Assembly: GCF_015206895.1 (NCBI RefSeq)
Contig: NZ_JADEXU010000050.1
Location: 1 to 48,653 of the forward strand
DNA from: Nostoc sp. LEGE 12450
Lineage (GTDB): Bacteria; Cyanobacteriota; Cyanobacteriia; Cyanobacteriales; Nostocaceae
Length of the DNA: 48,653 bases
Direction of reading: 5' to 3'
Shown here: piece after piece, positions 1 through 7,203 of the stretch
How the letters are laid out: each line of letters opens with the position of its first letter
Position numbering within the stretch: position 1 is the first letter of the stretch
The notes under the pieces: model-generated
Seen by the model: only the letters and a program-made list of their open reading frames with translations
What the model was told of the DNA's origin: nothing
The model's database searches: none
Translations under genes and position numbers: made by a program

Positions 1-470
1 AAGTTTGGTCTTGCTCATGCGTCAGAAATACCCTTAAACGTGCCCCCATACACAAATCACTTTGTAGATGCATTTTCAGTATTTATATATCTTAACATAC
101 CGGATTTTTTTGATGCCTACCTACTTACACCCCTCCCAACCCTCTCTTTTTCAAGGTGCGTGACAGTGCAGGTGGAGTATTTTTGTACTTCACAAACTTG
201 AAATCTGCTAATCCGCTACTCTATTAGTATCAATTAGGATAGGACGCTAAAGATGGTAATCCTAAATCATTCATGAAAAGTTAGACCCTCGACTTCTCAA
301 AGAAGTTGGTAATATTGAGAGCGCTAATTTTCACAAATAACATAGGATGTTTATCAAACATTTTTTGAATAAAACTAAAGCCACCAATAAAGACGCAATC
401 CATTTATTTATGTCTTATAAATCAGGTTTACAAGCTTGATTTTTATAAAATTTATGAATAAAAATGTAAT
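1..470. other. Gene-free AT-rich leader region upstream of the peptide array
   Basis: No convincing reading frame is visible here. The stretch is AT-rich and presumably holds the promoter for the peptide array, but I could not assign a specific -35/-10 pair. At 281-312 there is a decayed copy of a hairpin repeat (core CGACTTCT...AGAAGTTGG) that is seen in better condition at 40565-40597. Confidence 0.5.
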
Positions 471-504
471 CAGCAGTTAAGCAATACACAGCTTAATCGC
501 TGCC
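471..504 (+). repeat. Array hairpin copy 1 (imperfect)
   Basis: The right arm GCTTAATCGCTGC is intact, but the left arm reads GCAGTTAAGC and lacks CGA relative to a full complement. This first copy is therefore a bulged version of the hairpin found before all other genes of the array. Confidence 0.7.
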
Positions 505-544
505 AAATCTACTCGGCTGTGACGAATTATTTTAGGAGAAAATT

Positions 545-811
545 ATGGCGAGTATCGCTCTTTCGCAACTAAATACCACTGGTTCTGAACTGTTCCAAGA
601 TTCTGAAAGCTTCCTCAACGACCTGAACAATGTAGATTCCATCACTATTTATGGTGGTGGTGATGATGGTGATGTTTCCGATGTTGCCGAAGGTATCGAG
701 CCACTTTTAGGTTATGGTGCTAAGGGACTAGAGTTCGGATTGTTAGGCTTCGGAGCTAGCTTGACTGCACACATCGCCAAGTCATTTAGCGGCGCAGATA
801 CTGATTTGTAA
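545..811 (+). CDS. Putative RiPP precursor peptide 1 (Cys-free)
   Basis: This 88-residue peptide is the first of seven tandem paralogs. Residues 1-36 are nearly invariant across the family and look like a leader, ending in TIYGGG at about 34-39. A Gly/Asp/Glu-rich linker follows, then a hydrophobic core segment (IEPLLGYGAKG, then LLGFGASLTAH) and a Ser/Thr-rich tail after KSF. There is no Cys. The start is set by a strong site (TTAGGAGAAAATT before ATG). Copy 1 is the most divergent in the core (GYGAKGLEFG, against AYGIKGQEFA elsewhere). The precursor call rests on the small size, the multicopy array, the double-Gly-like boundary and the downstream kinase and HopA1 genes. I recognise no characterised family, and an unmodified structural or bacteriocin-like peptide remains possible. 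Confidence 0.7.
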   Translation: MASIALSQLNTTGSELFQDSESFLNDLNNVDSITIYGGGDDGDVSDVAEGIEPLLGYGAKGLEFGLLGFGASLTAHIAKSFSGADTDL

Positions 812-852
812 TTGACTACTGAGCTACATTTCTCTGTGTCAGTTTTTGAATT

Positions 853-882
853 AGCGATTAAGTCATACACGGCTTAATCGCT
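853..882 (+). repeat. Array hairpin copy 2
   Basis: Perfect 10-bp arms AGCGATTAAG and CTTAATCGCT enclose the loop TCATACACGG. No T-run follows, so it does not look like an intrinsic terminator. Confidence 0.85.
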
Positions 883-924
883 GCCAAATCTGCTCAACTG
901 TGACAATTATTTTCGGAGAAAATT

Positions 925-1179
925 ATGGCGAGTATCGCTCTTTCGCAACTAAATACCACTGGTTCTGAACTGTTCCAAGATTCTGAAAGCTTCCTCAGCG
1001 ACCTGAACAATGTAGATACCATTACTATTTATGGTGGAGATGTTTCCAGTGTTGCCAATGGTATCGAGCCACTTTTAGCTTATGGCATTAAAGGGCAAGA
1101 GTTCGCATTGTTAGGCTTTGGAGCTAGCTTGACTGCACACATCGTCAAGTCATTTAGCAGCGCAGATACTGGCTTTTAA
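925..1179 (+). CDS. Putative RiPP precursor peptide 2 (Cys-free, shortest linker)
   Basis: This 84-residue array member has the same leader as copy 1 apart from Ser25 in place of Asn and NVDTITIYGG instead of NVDSITIYGG. It is shortest because four residues are missing directly after the Gly-Gly, where it reads GGDVSSVANG. The core has the common AYGIKGQEFALLGFG form and the tail is SFSSADTGF. The ribosome-binding region reads TTTTCGGAGAAAATT, one base changed from copy 1. No Cys is present. Confidence 0.7.
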   Translation: MASIALSQLNTTGSELFQDSESFLSDLNNVDTITIYGGDVSSVANGIEPLLAYGIKGQEFALLGFGASLTAHIVKSFSSADTGF

Positions 1180-1220
1180 TTGACTCCTGAGCTACATTTC
1201 TCTGTGTAAGTTTTTGAATT

Positions 1221-1250
1221 AGCGATTAAGTAATACACGGCTTAATCGCT
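1221..1250 (+). repeat. Array hairpin copy 3
   Basis: Perfect 10-bp arms with loop TAATACACGG, identical in arms and loop to copies 4 and 5. Confidence 0.85.
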
Positions 1251-1293
1251 GCCCAACTCTGTTGAAATGTAACAATTATTTTAGGAGAAAATT

Positions 1294-1560
1294 ATGGCAA
1301 GTATCGCTCTTTCGCAACTAAATACCACTGGCTCTGAACTGTTCCAAGATTCTGAAAGCTTCCTCAGCGACCTAAACAATGTAGATTCCATCACTATCTA
1401 TGGTGGTGGTGAAGGTGGTGATGTTTCCAATGTTTCTGAAGGTATTGAGCCACTTTTAGCTTATGGCATTAAGGGACAAGAGTTCGCATTGTTAGGCTTT
1501 GGAGCTAGCTTGACTGCACACATCGTCAAGTCATTTAGCGACACAGATACTTACTTGTAA
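1294..1560 (+). CDS. Putative RiPP precursor peptide 3 (Cys-free)
   Basis: This 88-residue array member has the linker GGGEGGDVSNVSEG. Its tail after KSF is SDTDTYL, ending in Tyr-Leu rather than Asp-Leu or a final Phe. Ser/Thr residues available after the Gly-Gly include S45, S48, S72, T74, S80, S82, T84 and T86. It has a strong Shine-Dalgarno (TTAGGAGAAAATT) and is the parent form of copies 4 and 5. Confidence 0.7.
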   Translation: MASIALSQLNTTGSELFQDSESFLSDLNNVDSITIYGGGEGGDVSNVSEGIEPLLAYGIKGQEFALLGFGASLTAHIVKSFSDTDTYL

Positions 1561-1601
1561 TGGACTCCTGAGCTACATTGCTCTGTGGAACTTTTTGAAT
1601 T

Positions 1602-1631
1602 AGCGATTAAGTAATACACGGCTTAATCGCT
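1602..1631 (+). repeat. Array hairpin copy 4
   Basis: Perfect 10-bp arms with loop TAATACACGG. It sits in a spacer that matches the spacer after copy 5 almost base for base. Confidence 0.85.
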
Positions 1632-1674
1632 GCCCAACTCTGTTGAAATGTAACAATTATTTTAGGAGAAAATT

Positions 1675-1941
1675 ATGGCAAGTATCGCTCTTTCGCAACT
1701 AAATGCTACTGGCTCTGAACTGTTCCAAGATTCTGAAAGCTTCCTCAGCGACCTGAACAATGTAGATTCCATCACTATTTATGGTGGTGGTGAAGGTGGT
1801 GATGTTTCCAATGTTTCTGAAGGTATTGAGCCACTTTTAGCTTATGGCATTAAGGGACAAGAGTTCGCATTGTTAGGCTTTGGAGCTAGCTTGACTGCAC
1901 ACATCGTCAAGTCATTTAGCGACACAGATACTTACTTGTAA
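1675..1941 (+). CDS. Putative RiPP precursor peptide 4 (Cys-free)
   Basis: The 88-residue product differs from copy 3 only by Thr11 to Ala in the leader. Nucleotide differences are few and the upstream spacer has the same length, so copies 3 to 5 form one recent amplification block with a 381-bp period. It has the same strong Shine-Dalgarno sequence. Confidence 0.7.
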   Translation: MASIALSQLNATGSELFQDSESFLSDLNNVDSITIYGGGEGGDVSNVSEGIEPLLAYGIKGQEFALLGFGASLTAHIVKSFSDTDTYL

Positions 1942-1982
1942 TGGACTCCTGAGCTACATTGCTCTGTGGAACTTTTTGAATT

Positions 1983-2012
1983 AGCGATTAAGTAATACAC
2001 GGCTTAATCGCT
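1983..2012 (+). repeat. Array hairpin copy 5
   Basis: Perfect 10-bp arms with loop TAATACACGG. Confidence 0.85.
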
Positions 2013-2055
2013 GCCCAACTCTGTTGAAATGTAACAATTATTTTAGGAGAAAATT

Positions 2056-2322
2056 ATGGCAAGTATCGCTCTTTCGCAACTAAATGCTACTGGTTCTGAA
2101 CTGTTCCAAGATTCTGAAAGCTTCCTCAGCGACCTGAACAATGTAGATTCCATCACTATTTATGGTGGTGGTGAAGGTGGTGATGTTTCCAATGTTTCTG
2201 AAGGTATCGAGCCACTTTTAGCTTATGGCATTAAGGGACAAGAGTTCGCATTGTTAGGCTTTGGAGCTAGCTTAGTTGCACACATCGTCAAGTCATTTAG
2301 CGACACAGATACTTACTTGTAA
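2056..2322 (+). CDS. Putative RiPP precursor peptide 5 (Cys-free)
   Basis: The 88-residue product differs from copy 4 only by Thr74 to Val in the core (ASLVAHIV instead of ASLTAHIV). The change removes one hydroxyl residue that could be dehydrated, so Thr74 is either not an essential modification site or this copy gives a different product. Confidence 0.7.
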   Translation: MASIALSQLNATGSELFQDSESFLSDLNNVDSITIYGGGEGGDVSNVSEGIEPLLAYGIKGQEFALLGFGASLVAHIVKSFSDTDTYL

Positions 2323-2363
2323 TGGACTCCTGAGCTACATTGCTCTGTGGAACTTGTTGAATT

Positions 2364-2393
2364 AGCGATTAAGTAATACACAGCTTAATCGCT
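2364..2393 (+). repeat. Array hairpin copy 6
   Basis: Perfect 10-bp arms. The loop changes to TAATACACAG, the form shared with copies 7 and 8, which marks the boundary between the two sub-blocks of the array. Confidence 0.85.
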
Positions 2394-2436
2394 GCCCAAA
2401 TCTGCTCAACTGTAACAATTTTTGTAGGGTAAAATT

Positions 2437-2697
2437 ATGGCTAGTATTGCTCTTTCGCAACTAAATACCACTGGTTCTGAACTGTTTCAAGATTCTGAAA
2501 GCTTCCTCAACGACCTGAACAATGTAGATTCTATCACTGTTTATGGTGGTGGTTATGAGATTTCCAGCGTTGCTCATGGTATCGAGCCACTTTTAGCTTA
2601 TGGCGTTAAGGGACAAGAGTTCGCATTGTTAGGCTTCGGAGCTAGCTTGACTGCACACATCGTCAAGTCATTTAGCAGCGCAGATACTGACTTTTAA
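2437..2697 (+). CDS. Putative RiPP precursor peptide 6 (Cys-free)
   Basis: This 86-residue array member has the linker GGGYEISSVAHG, a Val in SITVYGGG and the tail SFSSADTDF. Its coding sequence reads identical to that of the next gene. The ribosome-binding region is TTTTTGTAGGGTAAAATT, weaker than the AGGAGAAAATT of copies 1 and 3-5, so it may be translated less. No Cys is present. Confidence 0.7.
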   Translation: MASIALSQLNTTGSELFQDSESFLNDLNNVDSITVYGGGYEISSVAHGIEPLLAYGVKGQEFALLGFGASLTAHIVKSFSSADTDF

Positions 2698-2738
2698 TTG
2701 ACTACTGAGCTACATTGCTCTGTGGAACTTTTTAAATT

Positions 2739-2768
2739 AGCGATTAAGTAATACACAGCTTAATCGCT
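2739..2768 (+). repeat. Array hairpin copy 7
   Basis: Perfect 10-bp arms with loop TAATACACAG. Confidence 0.85.
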
Positions 2769-2810
2769 GCCAAATCTGCTCAACTGTAACAATTTTTGTA
2801 GGGTAAAATT

Positions 2811-3071
2811 ATGGCTAGTATTGCTCTTTCGCAACTAAATACCACTGGTTCTGAACTGTTTCAAGATTCTGAAAGCTTCCTCAACGACCTGAACAATGTA
2901 GATTCTATCACTGTTTATGGTGGTGGTTATGAGATTTCCAGCGTTGCTCATGGTATCGAGCCACTTTTAGCTTATGGCGTTAAGGGACAAGAGTTCGCAT
3001 TGTTAGGCTTCGGAGCTAGCTTGACTGCACACATCGTCAAGTCATTTAGCAGCGCAGATACTGACTTTTAA
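2811..3071 (+). CDS. Putative RiPP precursor peptide 7 (Cys-free), duplicate of peptide 6
   Basis: The 86-residue product is identical to that of the gene at 2437, including at synonymous positions by eye, and its upstream spacer with the TAGGGT Shine-Dalgarno is the same. This indicates very recent duplication or gene conversion. It is the last gene of the homogenised array. Confidence 0.7.
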   Translation: MASIALSQLNTTGSELFQDSESFLNDLNNVDSITVYGGGYEISSVAHGIEPLLAYGVKGQEFALLGFGASLTAHIVKSFSSADTDF

Positions 3072-3112
3072 TTGACTACTGAGCTACATTGCTTTGTGGA
3101 ACTTTTGGAATT

Positions 3113-3142
3113 AGCGATTAAGTAATACACAGCTTAATCGCT
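3113..3142 (+). repeat. Array hairpin copy 8 (closing copy)
   Basis: Perfect 10-bp arms with loop TAATACACAG. It lies after the last array gene with no array gene behind it. Similarity to the repeat unit ends just beyond GCTGCC. Confidence 0.85.
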
Positions 3143-3374
3143 GCCAAATTCTGGTGCAATAAATAGCTTTGAATAAATTAATCTGATTAAAATTCAGCTT
3201 TTTTGATTATCAAAAATCAGAAGATTTCATCGGATTAAGCAATTTAAAGCTTGATTATAGCAGTTGATCAATTTTATTAATTTTTTCCTGACTACCGGGC
3301 GACATTATTAAGTAATTGATGCTTACTCATGCTCGCATTGACTAATTGATCAATGTTTTTGGGAATTGGAATCC

Positions 3375-3587
3375 ATGTCAAAAATTACCATTTCTGATCT
3401 GCATACCGATGATTCAGAAGGTTTTCTAATAGACATTAGCAACCTTGATTACATATCTATATATGCTGGTGCAGATGACGATCTTGCTCAGATTCTTAAC
3501 TATGGCTTGAAAAACCTTAATTTTGCTTTGTTGGCATTTGCTATCCATGAAGTTGCAGAGTTAGCAGAATCATTCAACACTCAATAG
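3375..3587 (+). CDS. Divergent eighth precursor-like peptide (Cys-free)
   Basis: This 70-residue peptide can be aligned with the array members although it is very different. SEGFLIDISNLDYISIYAG corresponds to SESFLNDLNNVDSITIYGG, the core NYGLK...NFALLAFA corresponds to AYGIK...EFALLGFG, and AESFNTQ corresponds to VKSF plus tail. The double Gly is Ala-Gly here. I chose ATG at 3375 over an in-frame TTG at 3366 because GGGAATTGGA lies just upstream of it. It stands between the array and the kinase gene and lacks the array hairpin. It is probably a second substrate, or a diverged leader-like helper, of the same enzymes. Confidence 0.65.
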   Translation: MSKITISDLHTDDSEGFLIDISNLDYISIYAGADDDLAQILNYGLKNLNFALLAFAIHEVAELAESFNTQ

Positions 3588-3784
3588 TGCATCAATTCAA
3601 ATCAAAAGGTTAAACATTCCAGGAATTTTTAACTTTTTTTGGTTAATTCATACAACCGAAAATAATAGGTATTGTATGATAATCCATCTACACATAGTTA
3701 GTAGGTATAATAGGTTGTTAATCTATTAAAAATATTAACTATGCAAAAGCTCTTAATTGTTAACATTGATACTTTCGTGAAGCC

Positions 3785-4975
3785 ATGACATCATTTGTAT
3801 TGAGTTCTAAAAATGCTTTTGATTATCTGATTCTTCAAGGATTATGTACTCAAAATGAAAAGTCTTTAAGCAAAATCGAGCTAGTACCGGCTAAAAACTT
3901 TAACTTATTAATCAGCTTACCAGATAACCGAAAACTCCTAATTAAGCAAGAGCCTCACAAAAGAGAGGGAAAGACTTCTGGCGAGTTTTTAAAAGAATGG
4001 CGAGTTCATAACTTTTTGCAAACTTTCCCAGAACTAAGCGACATTCGCTCCTATTTCTCAGAAGCAGTACATTTTGATCCTGAAAATTCAATCTTTGTTT
4101 TCAATTATCTAACTAACTATCGGGATTTGATGGATTTTTATGTGGAGAGGAATTTGAAATTATTTCCTATAAAGATTGCAATGCTAGTTGGAACTACTTT
4201 GGCATCAATTCATCGCCTATCTATTGACTGTCAAGAGTATCAAGAGTTTTTCCTAAATAAGAATATATTTGGCCAAGGAATTCCTAACCTAAATCTTGGA
4301 ATGGATAGAGTTTCCCCGGCAGTTTTTGGCAAGTTGCCTACCGATGGACTAAAATTTTTGTCTCTTTATCAACGTTATGATAGCCTAGGGCAGGCGATCG
4401 CAGAGTTGAATAATGCCTTCATTCCCTGTTGTTTAACCCATAACGATCTGAAACTAAACAATATTCTCCTCTCCCTAAATTGGGAAGAAGCTGCTTTTAA
4501 TGAATCGTCCTCAGATGAGAGTATTATTCGATTGATTGATTGGGAACGTGGCGCTTGGGGAGATCCAGCTAGTGATTTAGGAACACTGATAGCCAGCTAT
4601 CTACAACTTTGGCTACACAGCATGATTACTAGTAAAACAATGGCGATTCAAGAGTCTTTACGCCTAGCAACAACTCCTCTACATTTGCTGCAACCTTCCA
4701 TTAGAGAGTTGGTGATTGCTTATCTCTCTGTTTTCCCCGAAATTACAGAACATCGTCCTGATTTTTTACAGAGAGTTATGCAGTTTTGCGGTTTCGCTTT
4801 GATTAAATCTATTCAAGCCAAACTCCAGCACGAAAAAACTTTTGGTAATAAAGGTATTTGCATACTCCAGGTTGCTAAAAGTTTATTATGCCGTCCAGAA
4901 GCATCGATACCAACAATTTTTGGTGTAGATGCATCAGCCCTCTCTCCCATTAACTTATCTCCCGCTTCAAAATAA
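3785..4975 (+). CDS. APH-type kinase, putative RiPP Ser/Thr kinase (class V LanK-like)
   Basis: This 396-residue protein has the phosphotransferase (APH/choline kinase) fold signature. An N-lobe strand carries LLIKQE, the catalytic loop is HNDLKLNN with H219 and D221, and the metal-binding IDWE has D252 and is followed by GDPASDLG. In class V lanthipeptide (lexapeptide, cacaoidin, pristinin) and thioamitide pathways an APH-like kinase phosphorylates Ser/Thr of the precursor, and a HopA1-family lyase then eliminates phosphate. That partner is the next gene, 79 bp downstream, and precursor-like genes lie upstream, so I infer the same role. A small-molecule kinase is the alternative. No strong Shine-Dalgarno sequence precedes the chosen ATG. 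Confidence 0.7.
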   Translation: MTSFVLSSKNAFDYLILQGLCTQNEKSLSKIELVPAKNFNLLISLPDNRKLLIKQEPHKREGKTSGEFLKEWRVHNFLQTFPELSDIRSYFSEAVHFDPENSIFVFNYLTNYRDLMDFYVERNLKLFPIKIAMLVGTTLASIHRLSIDCQEYQEFFLNKNIFGQGIPNLNLGMDRVSPAVFGKLPTDGLKFLSLYQRYDSLGQAIAELNNAFIPCCLTHNDLKLNNILLSLNWEEAAFNESSSDESIIRLIDWERGAWGDPASDLGTLIASYLQLWLHSMITSKTMAIQESLRLATTPLHLLQPSIRELVIAYLSVFPEITEHRPDFLQRVMQFCGFALIKSIQAKLQHEKTFGNKGICILQVAKSLLCRPEASIPTIFGVDASALSPINLSPASK

Positions 4976-5054
4976 ATTCCAAGTCAACAAGGGGACGCAA
5001 ACATTTTTTGTTTGTCTGTCCCTATCTCTCCACATTATTGACAGGCAAGTTTCT

Positions 5055-6146
5055 ATGCAACTATTAGATTCGCTGGCAAATCAACTATCAGATATTCCAG
5101 AATCATTGCAGATATCACTACAAGATATCGTTCATAAGGTTGAAATCCAGTCTTACCATTCTATTAGACATCCAGATTTTGGTCCGGTGGAAGTACCAGA
5201 ATCAATAGTCTCTCACTTTCAACAATTATCTTTAGATTTTCAAAATAAGTTTTTGAGTCATCAATTACGTAGTATACTTTACGCCTTATACTACAATGGC
5301 TCATTGAAAAGTCTTCCGTCATCCAATAAAGAAGCAGCGAATTTGGCTTTAAACCAAGATATCGAAAACAATACACTATTTGGTGTAGATATAGCTTTTT
5401 ACGATCGCTTGCATGAAAATAACAGAGGTGTAGGCTACTGGAATGATAATTGGCTGGTTTTAAAAGAAGACGTAGATGGTAGTTTGGTGGTGCATAAGAA
5501 CGATTTGAGACTGCACGTTGAACCAGATAGCTTACAACAACCTGCTAATATTGGTGACTCAATAGCAATCAAAATGCCTAAGAATCTGGTGCAAAACGGA
5601 TTTTATATGGCAATTGCTAATGCAGCTATGGCTCGAAATTATCAAACTTTGGTACGTGTCTACTTCAATTTGACCCCCGAAGGCTCAGTTGCAGTCATGA
5701 ACGATTTGACTAGCCAACTCAATGCTATATCCATTGCCTTCTCATTTAAAGCATTGTACAACCCTTCTGATTATGGGCGTTACGACTCAGCAGTGCTTTA
5801 TTTTGACAAAAAGGACTATGAACTTGTTCGTCCAGTCTTAGAGAGGGTATATAAAGAAAATCAAGTGCATTTTCAGCAGCAAGTACCTTTATTTACCAAG
5901 TTTATAGCACCAGGGTTAGCGATCGCTGAAGAACCAGACCGTAAATTTGGCGACCAAGAAAGTTTTGGTACACATCGATGCCAAATTGTTGCTAATGGTT
6001 TGCTTGAAGCTTGGCATCTAGGGAATGATACGCCAGCAGATAAGATAGCAGCAATTCTGCGGCATTTCTCATTATGGGAAATTGAATTGCAACGTCCTTA
6101 CCTAAATGCAAATTCGGATGATATCTACACTTCTATAAATCTCTGA
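5055..6146 (+). CDS. HopA1-family protein, putative phospho-Ser/Thr lyase (class V LanY-like)
   Basis: The protein has 363 residues from ATG at 5055. The frame stays open back to 4929, but that start would overlap the kinase gene and add a low-complexity stretch. The C-terminal third carries the pattern I associate with the HopA1 family (KFIAPGLAIAEEP, then SFGTHRCQIVA, ending with a helix containing LRHFSLWEIELQRPYL). HopA1 was named for a type III effector, but homologues in RiPP loci are the lyases that turn phospho-Ser/Thr into dehydroalanine or dehydrobutyrine, working with an APH kinase. It follows the kinase directly on the same strand. The family call rests on pattern recognition, and the lyase role is inferred from the pairing. 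Confidence 0.68.
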   Translation: MQLLDSLANQLSDIPESLQISLQDIVHKVEIQSYHSIRHPDFGPVEVPESIVSHFQQLSLDFQNKFLSHQLRSILYALYYNGSLKSLPSSNKEAANLALNQDIENNTLFGVDIAFYDRLHENNRGVGYWNDNWLVLKEDVDGSLVVHKNDLRLHVEPDSLQQPANIGDSIAIKMPKNLVQNGFYMAIANAAMARNYQTLVRVYFNLTPEGSVAVMNDLTSQLNAISIAFSFKALYNPSDYGRYDSAVLYFDKKDYELVRPVLERVYKENQVHFQQQVPLFTKFIAPGLAIAEEPDRKFGDQESFGTHRCQIVANGLLEAWHLGNDTPADKIAAILRHFSLWEIELQRPYLNANSDDIYTSINL

Positions 6147-6792
6147 ACCGCCGAATCTGATACTCCCAGTTCTTGATTGGAGATATCTTTTCACTCACTG
6201 AATTTTAGATTTTAAATAATGAGGCTTAGGGCTTAAGAATTAACCATTAATCAGGGGCTTAAGTCTTAAGCTTTATTATTAATAGCTATTTTTTCAACAC
6301 CAAACCCCACGCTATAGGGGCAATTTATGTAGATGTAAAGCGGCTTATCGCAGGATGTCGCCCCTAGTAAAAATAATAAATAATTTCGGTTGTTTTTGCG
6401 TAAGTTTTGAAAAGAATATGACAAGTATTTGTAATTATTTTTATAAAATTCATGTATCTATTGGATTCAATATGAGAGCAAAAATGGAATTATTATTCAA
6501 TATCAAAATTTTACTTGTAAAGCAATAATTACAAGCTGTAATTATCAATTTTTTCTGACATTCTTATTATTTAAATTTTAGTGAATGTTTGGCTTAACGT
6601 CATAAAACTAATATAGAGGTATTGACAAATACAGTAGCTCTAAATCAGTTGTGGGAAAATAATAAGGTTGTGAATGTCACTAAGTATTGGGTGCAAAATG
6701 TGGAGACGTTCGCTAACTGAATTGAACGAAGCCTATTGAAAACTTCGTGAAATCAAAAGCGCATTTACACACAAACTTATAAGGTAGTTAAA
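6147..6792. other. 646-bp gene-free AT-rich gap with one dispersed hairpin repeat
   Basis: No supportable gene is seen. Around 6231-6275 the hexamer CTTAAG recurs with different flanks. At 6313-6370 there is a dispersed repeat, described separately. The rest is AT-rich and presumably holds the terminator of the RiPP unit and the promoter of the next gene, neither of which I can place exactly. Confidence 0.5.
6313..6370. repeat. Dispersed hairpin repeat, degraded copy
   Basis: TAGGGGC on the left and GCCCCTA on the right enclose AAAGCGGCTTATCGCAGG. The central AAAGCGG..T...CGCAGG and the arms match the element at 7284-7330, so both belong to one small non-coding repeat family. Confidence 0.6.
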
Positions 6793-7203
6793 ATGACTTA
6801 CGATTCAGAAGATGTGCAAAAAATTCTTGAAATAGCACTCACTCGCAAACAGGAAGGTGAATTTTCACGAGAACAGCTTATAGAAATGGCATCTGAGTTA
6901 GGCATTTCTTCTGATATTTTGGAAAAAACTGAAAGAAAGTGGTTAGTTCAGCAAGAAGAGGAACGGTCACGACGTACATTTAATACTTTCCGACGCAGAG
7001 CTTTTTGGGGGCATTTTGTTTCCTTCCTGGCAGTGAATTTATTCCTCATTCTCTTGAATTTAATCACTAGTCCTGGTTATTTTTGGGCTATTTTCCCAGC
7101 ATTAGGATGGGGTTTAGGATTATTTTTTCATTGGTGGGGCGTTTATCAGAGTAAATCAGAGGATTACGAAATTGCCTTTCAGAAATGGCGTTCACAAATT
7201 TAA
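6793..7203 (+). CDS. 2TM-domain membrane protein
   Basis: This 136-residue protein has a soluble, charged N-terminal half (about 1-70) with a short helical segment that resembles the SHOCT-like helices found before such domains, then two close membrane helices at about 75-92 and 97-117, and a short polar tail. The arrangement matches the 2TM domain family of small bacterial membrane proteins of unknown function. AAGGTAG lies ahead of the ATG. Nothing in the neighbourhood points to a specific role. Confidence 0.7.
   Translation: MTYDSEDVQKILEIALTRKQEGEFSREQLIEMASELGISSDILEKTERKWLVQQEEERSRRTFNTFRRRAFWGHFVSFLAVNLFLILLNLITSPGYFWAIFPALGWGLGLFFHWWGVYQSKSEDYEIAFQKWRSQI

Larger units (their letters stand above)
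471..3145 (+). repeat. Tandem array of seven gene-plus-hairpin units (369-381 bp period)
   Basis: Seven copies of a unit made of a hairpin spacer, a Shine-Dalgarno region and an 84-88 codon gene follow one another head to tail. Gene starts are spaced 380, 369, 381, 381, 381 and 374 bp apart. The length differences come from small in-frame indels just after the conserved Tyr-Gly-Gly and from a few bases in the spacers. The array is closed by a final hairpin after the seventh gene, so every gene is flanked by one hairpin on each side. Similarity covers coding and non-coding parts alike, which points to unequal crossing-over or gene conversion rather than selection on protein alone. Confidence 0.95.

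Noticed and set aside
471..3145. CRISPR-like array because of regularly spaced repeats
   Set aside because: The spaced units are whole genes of 369-381 bp with conserved frames and near-identical spacers, not short unique spacers.
3785..4975. Reading the APH-fold kinase as an aminoglycoside-resistance enzyme
   Set aside because: Only the generic fold motifs are shared; the HopA1 neighbour and upstream peptide genes fit a RiPP kinase much better.
5055..6146. Reading the HopA1 protein as a type III secretion effector
   Set aside because: Cyanobacteria lack type III secretion, no secretion genes are present, and the kinase neighbour matches the RiPP lyase context.
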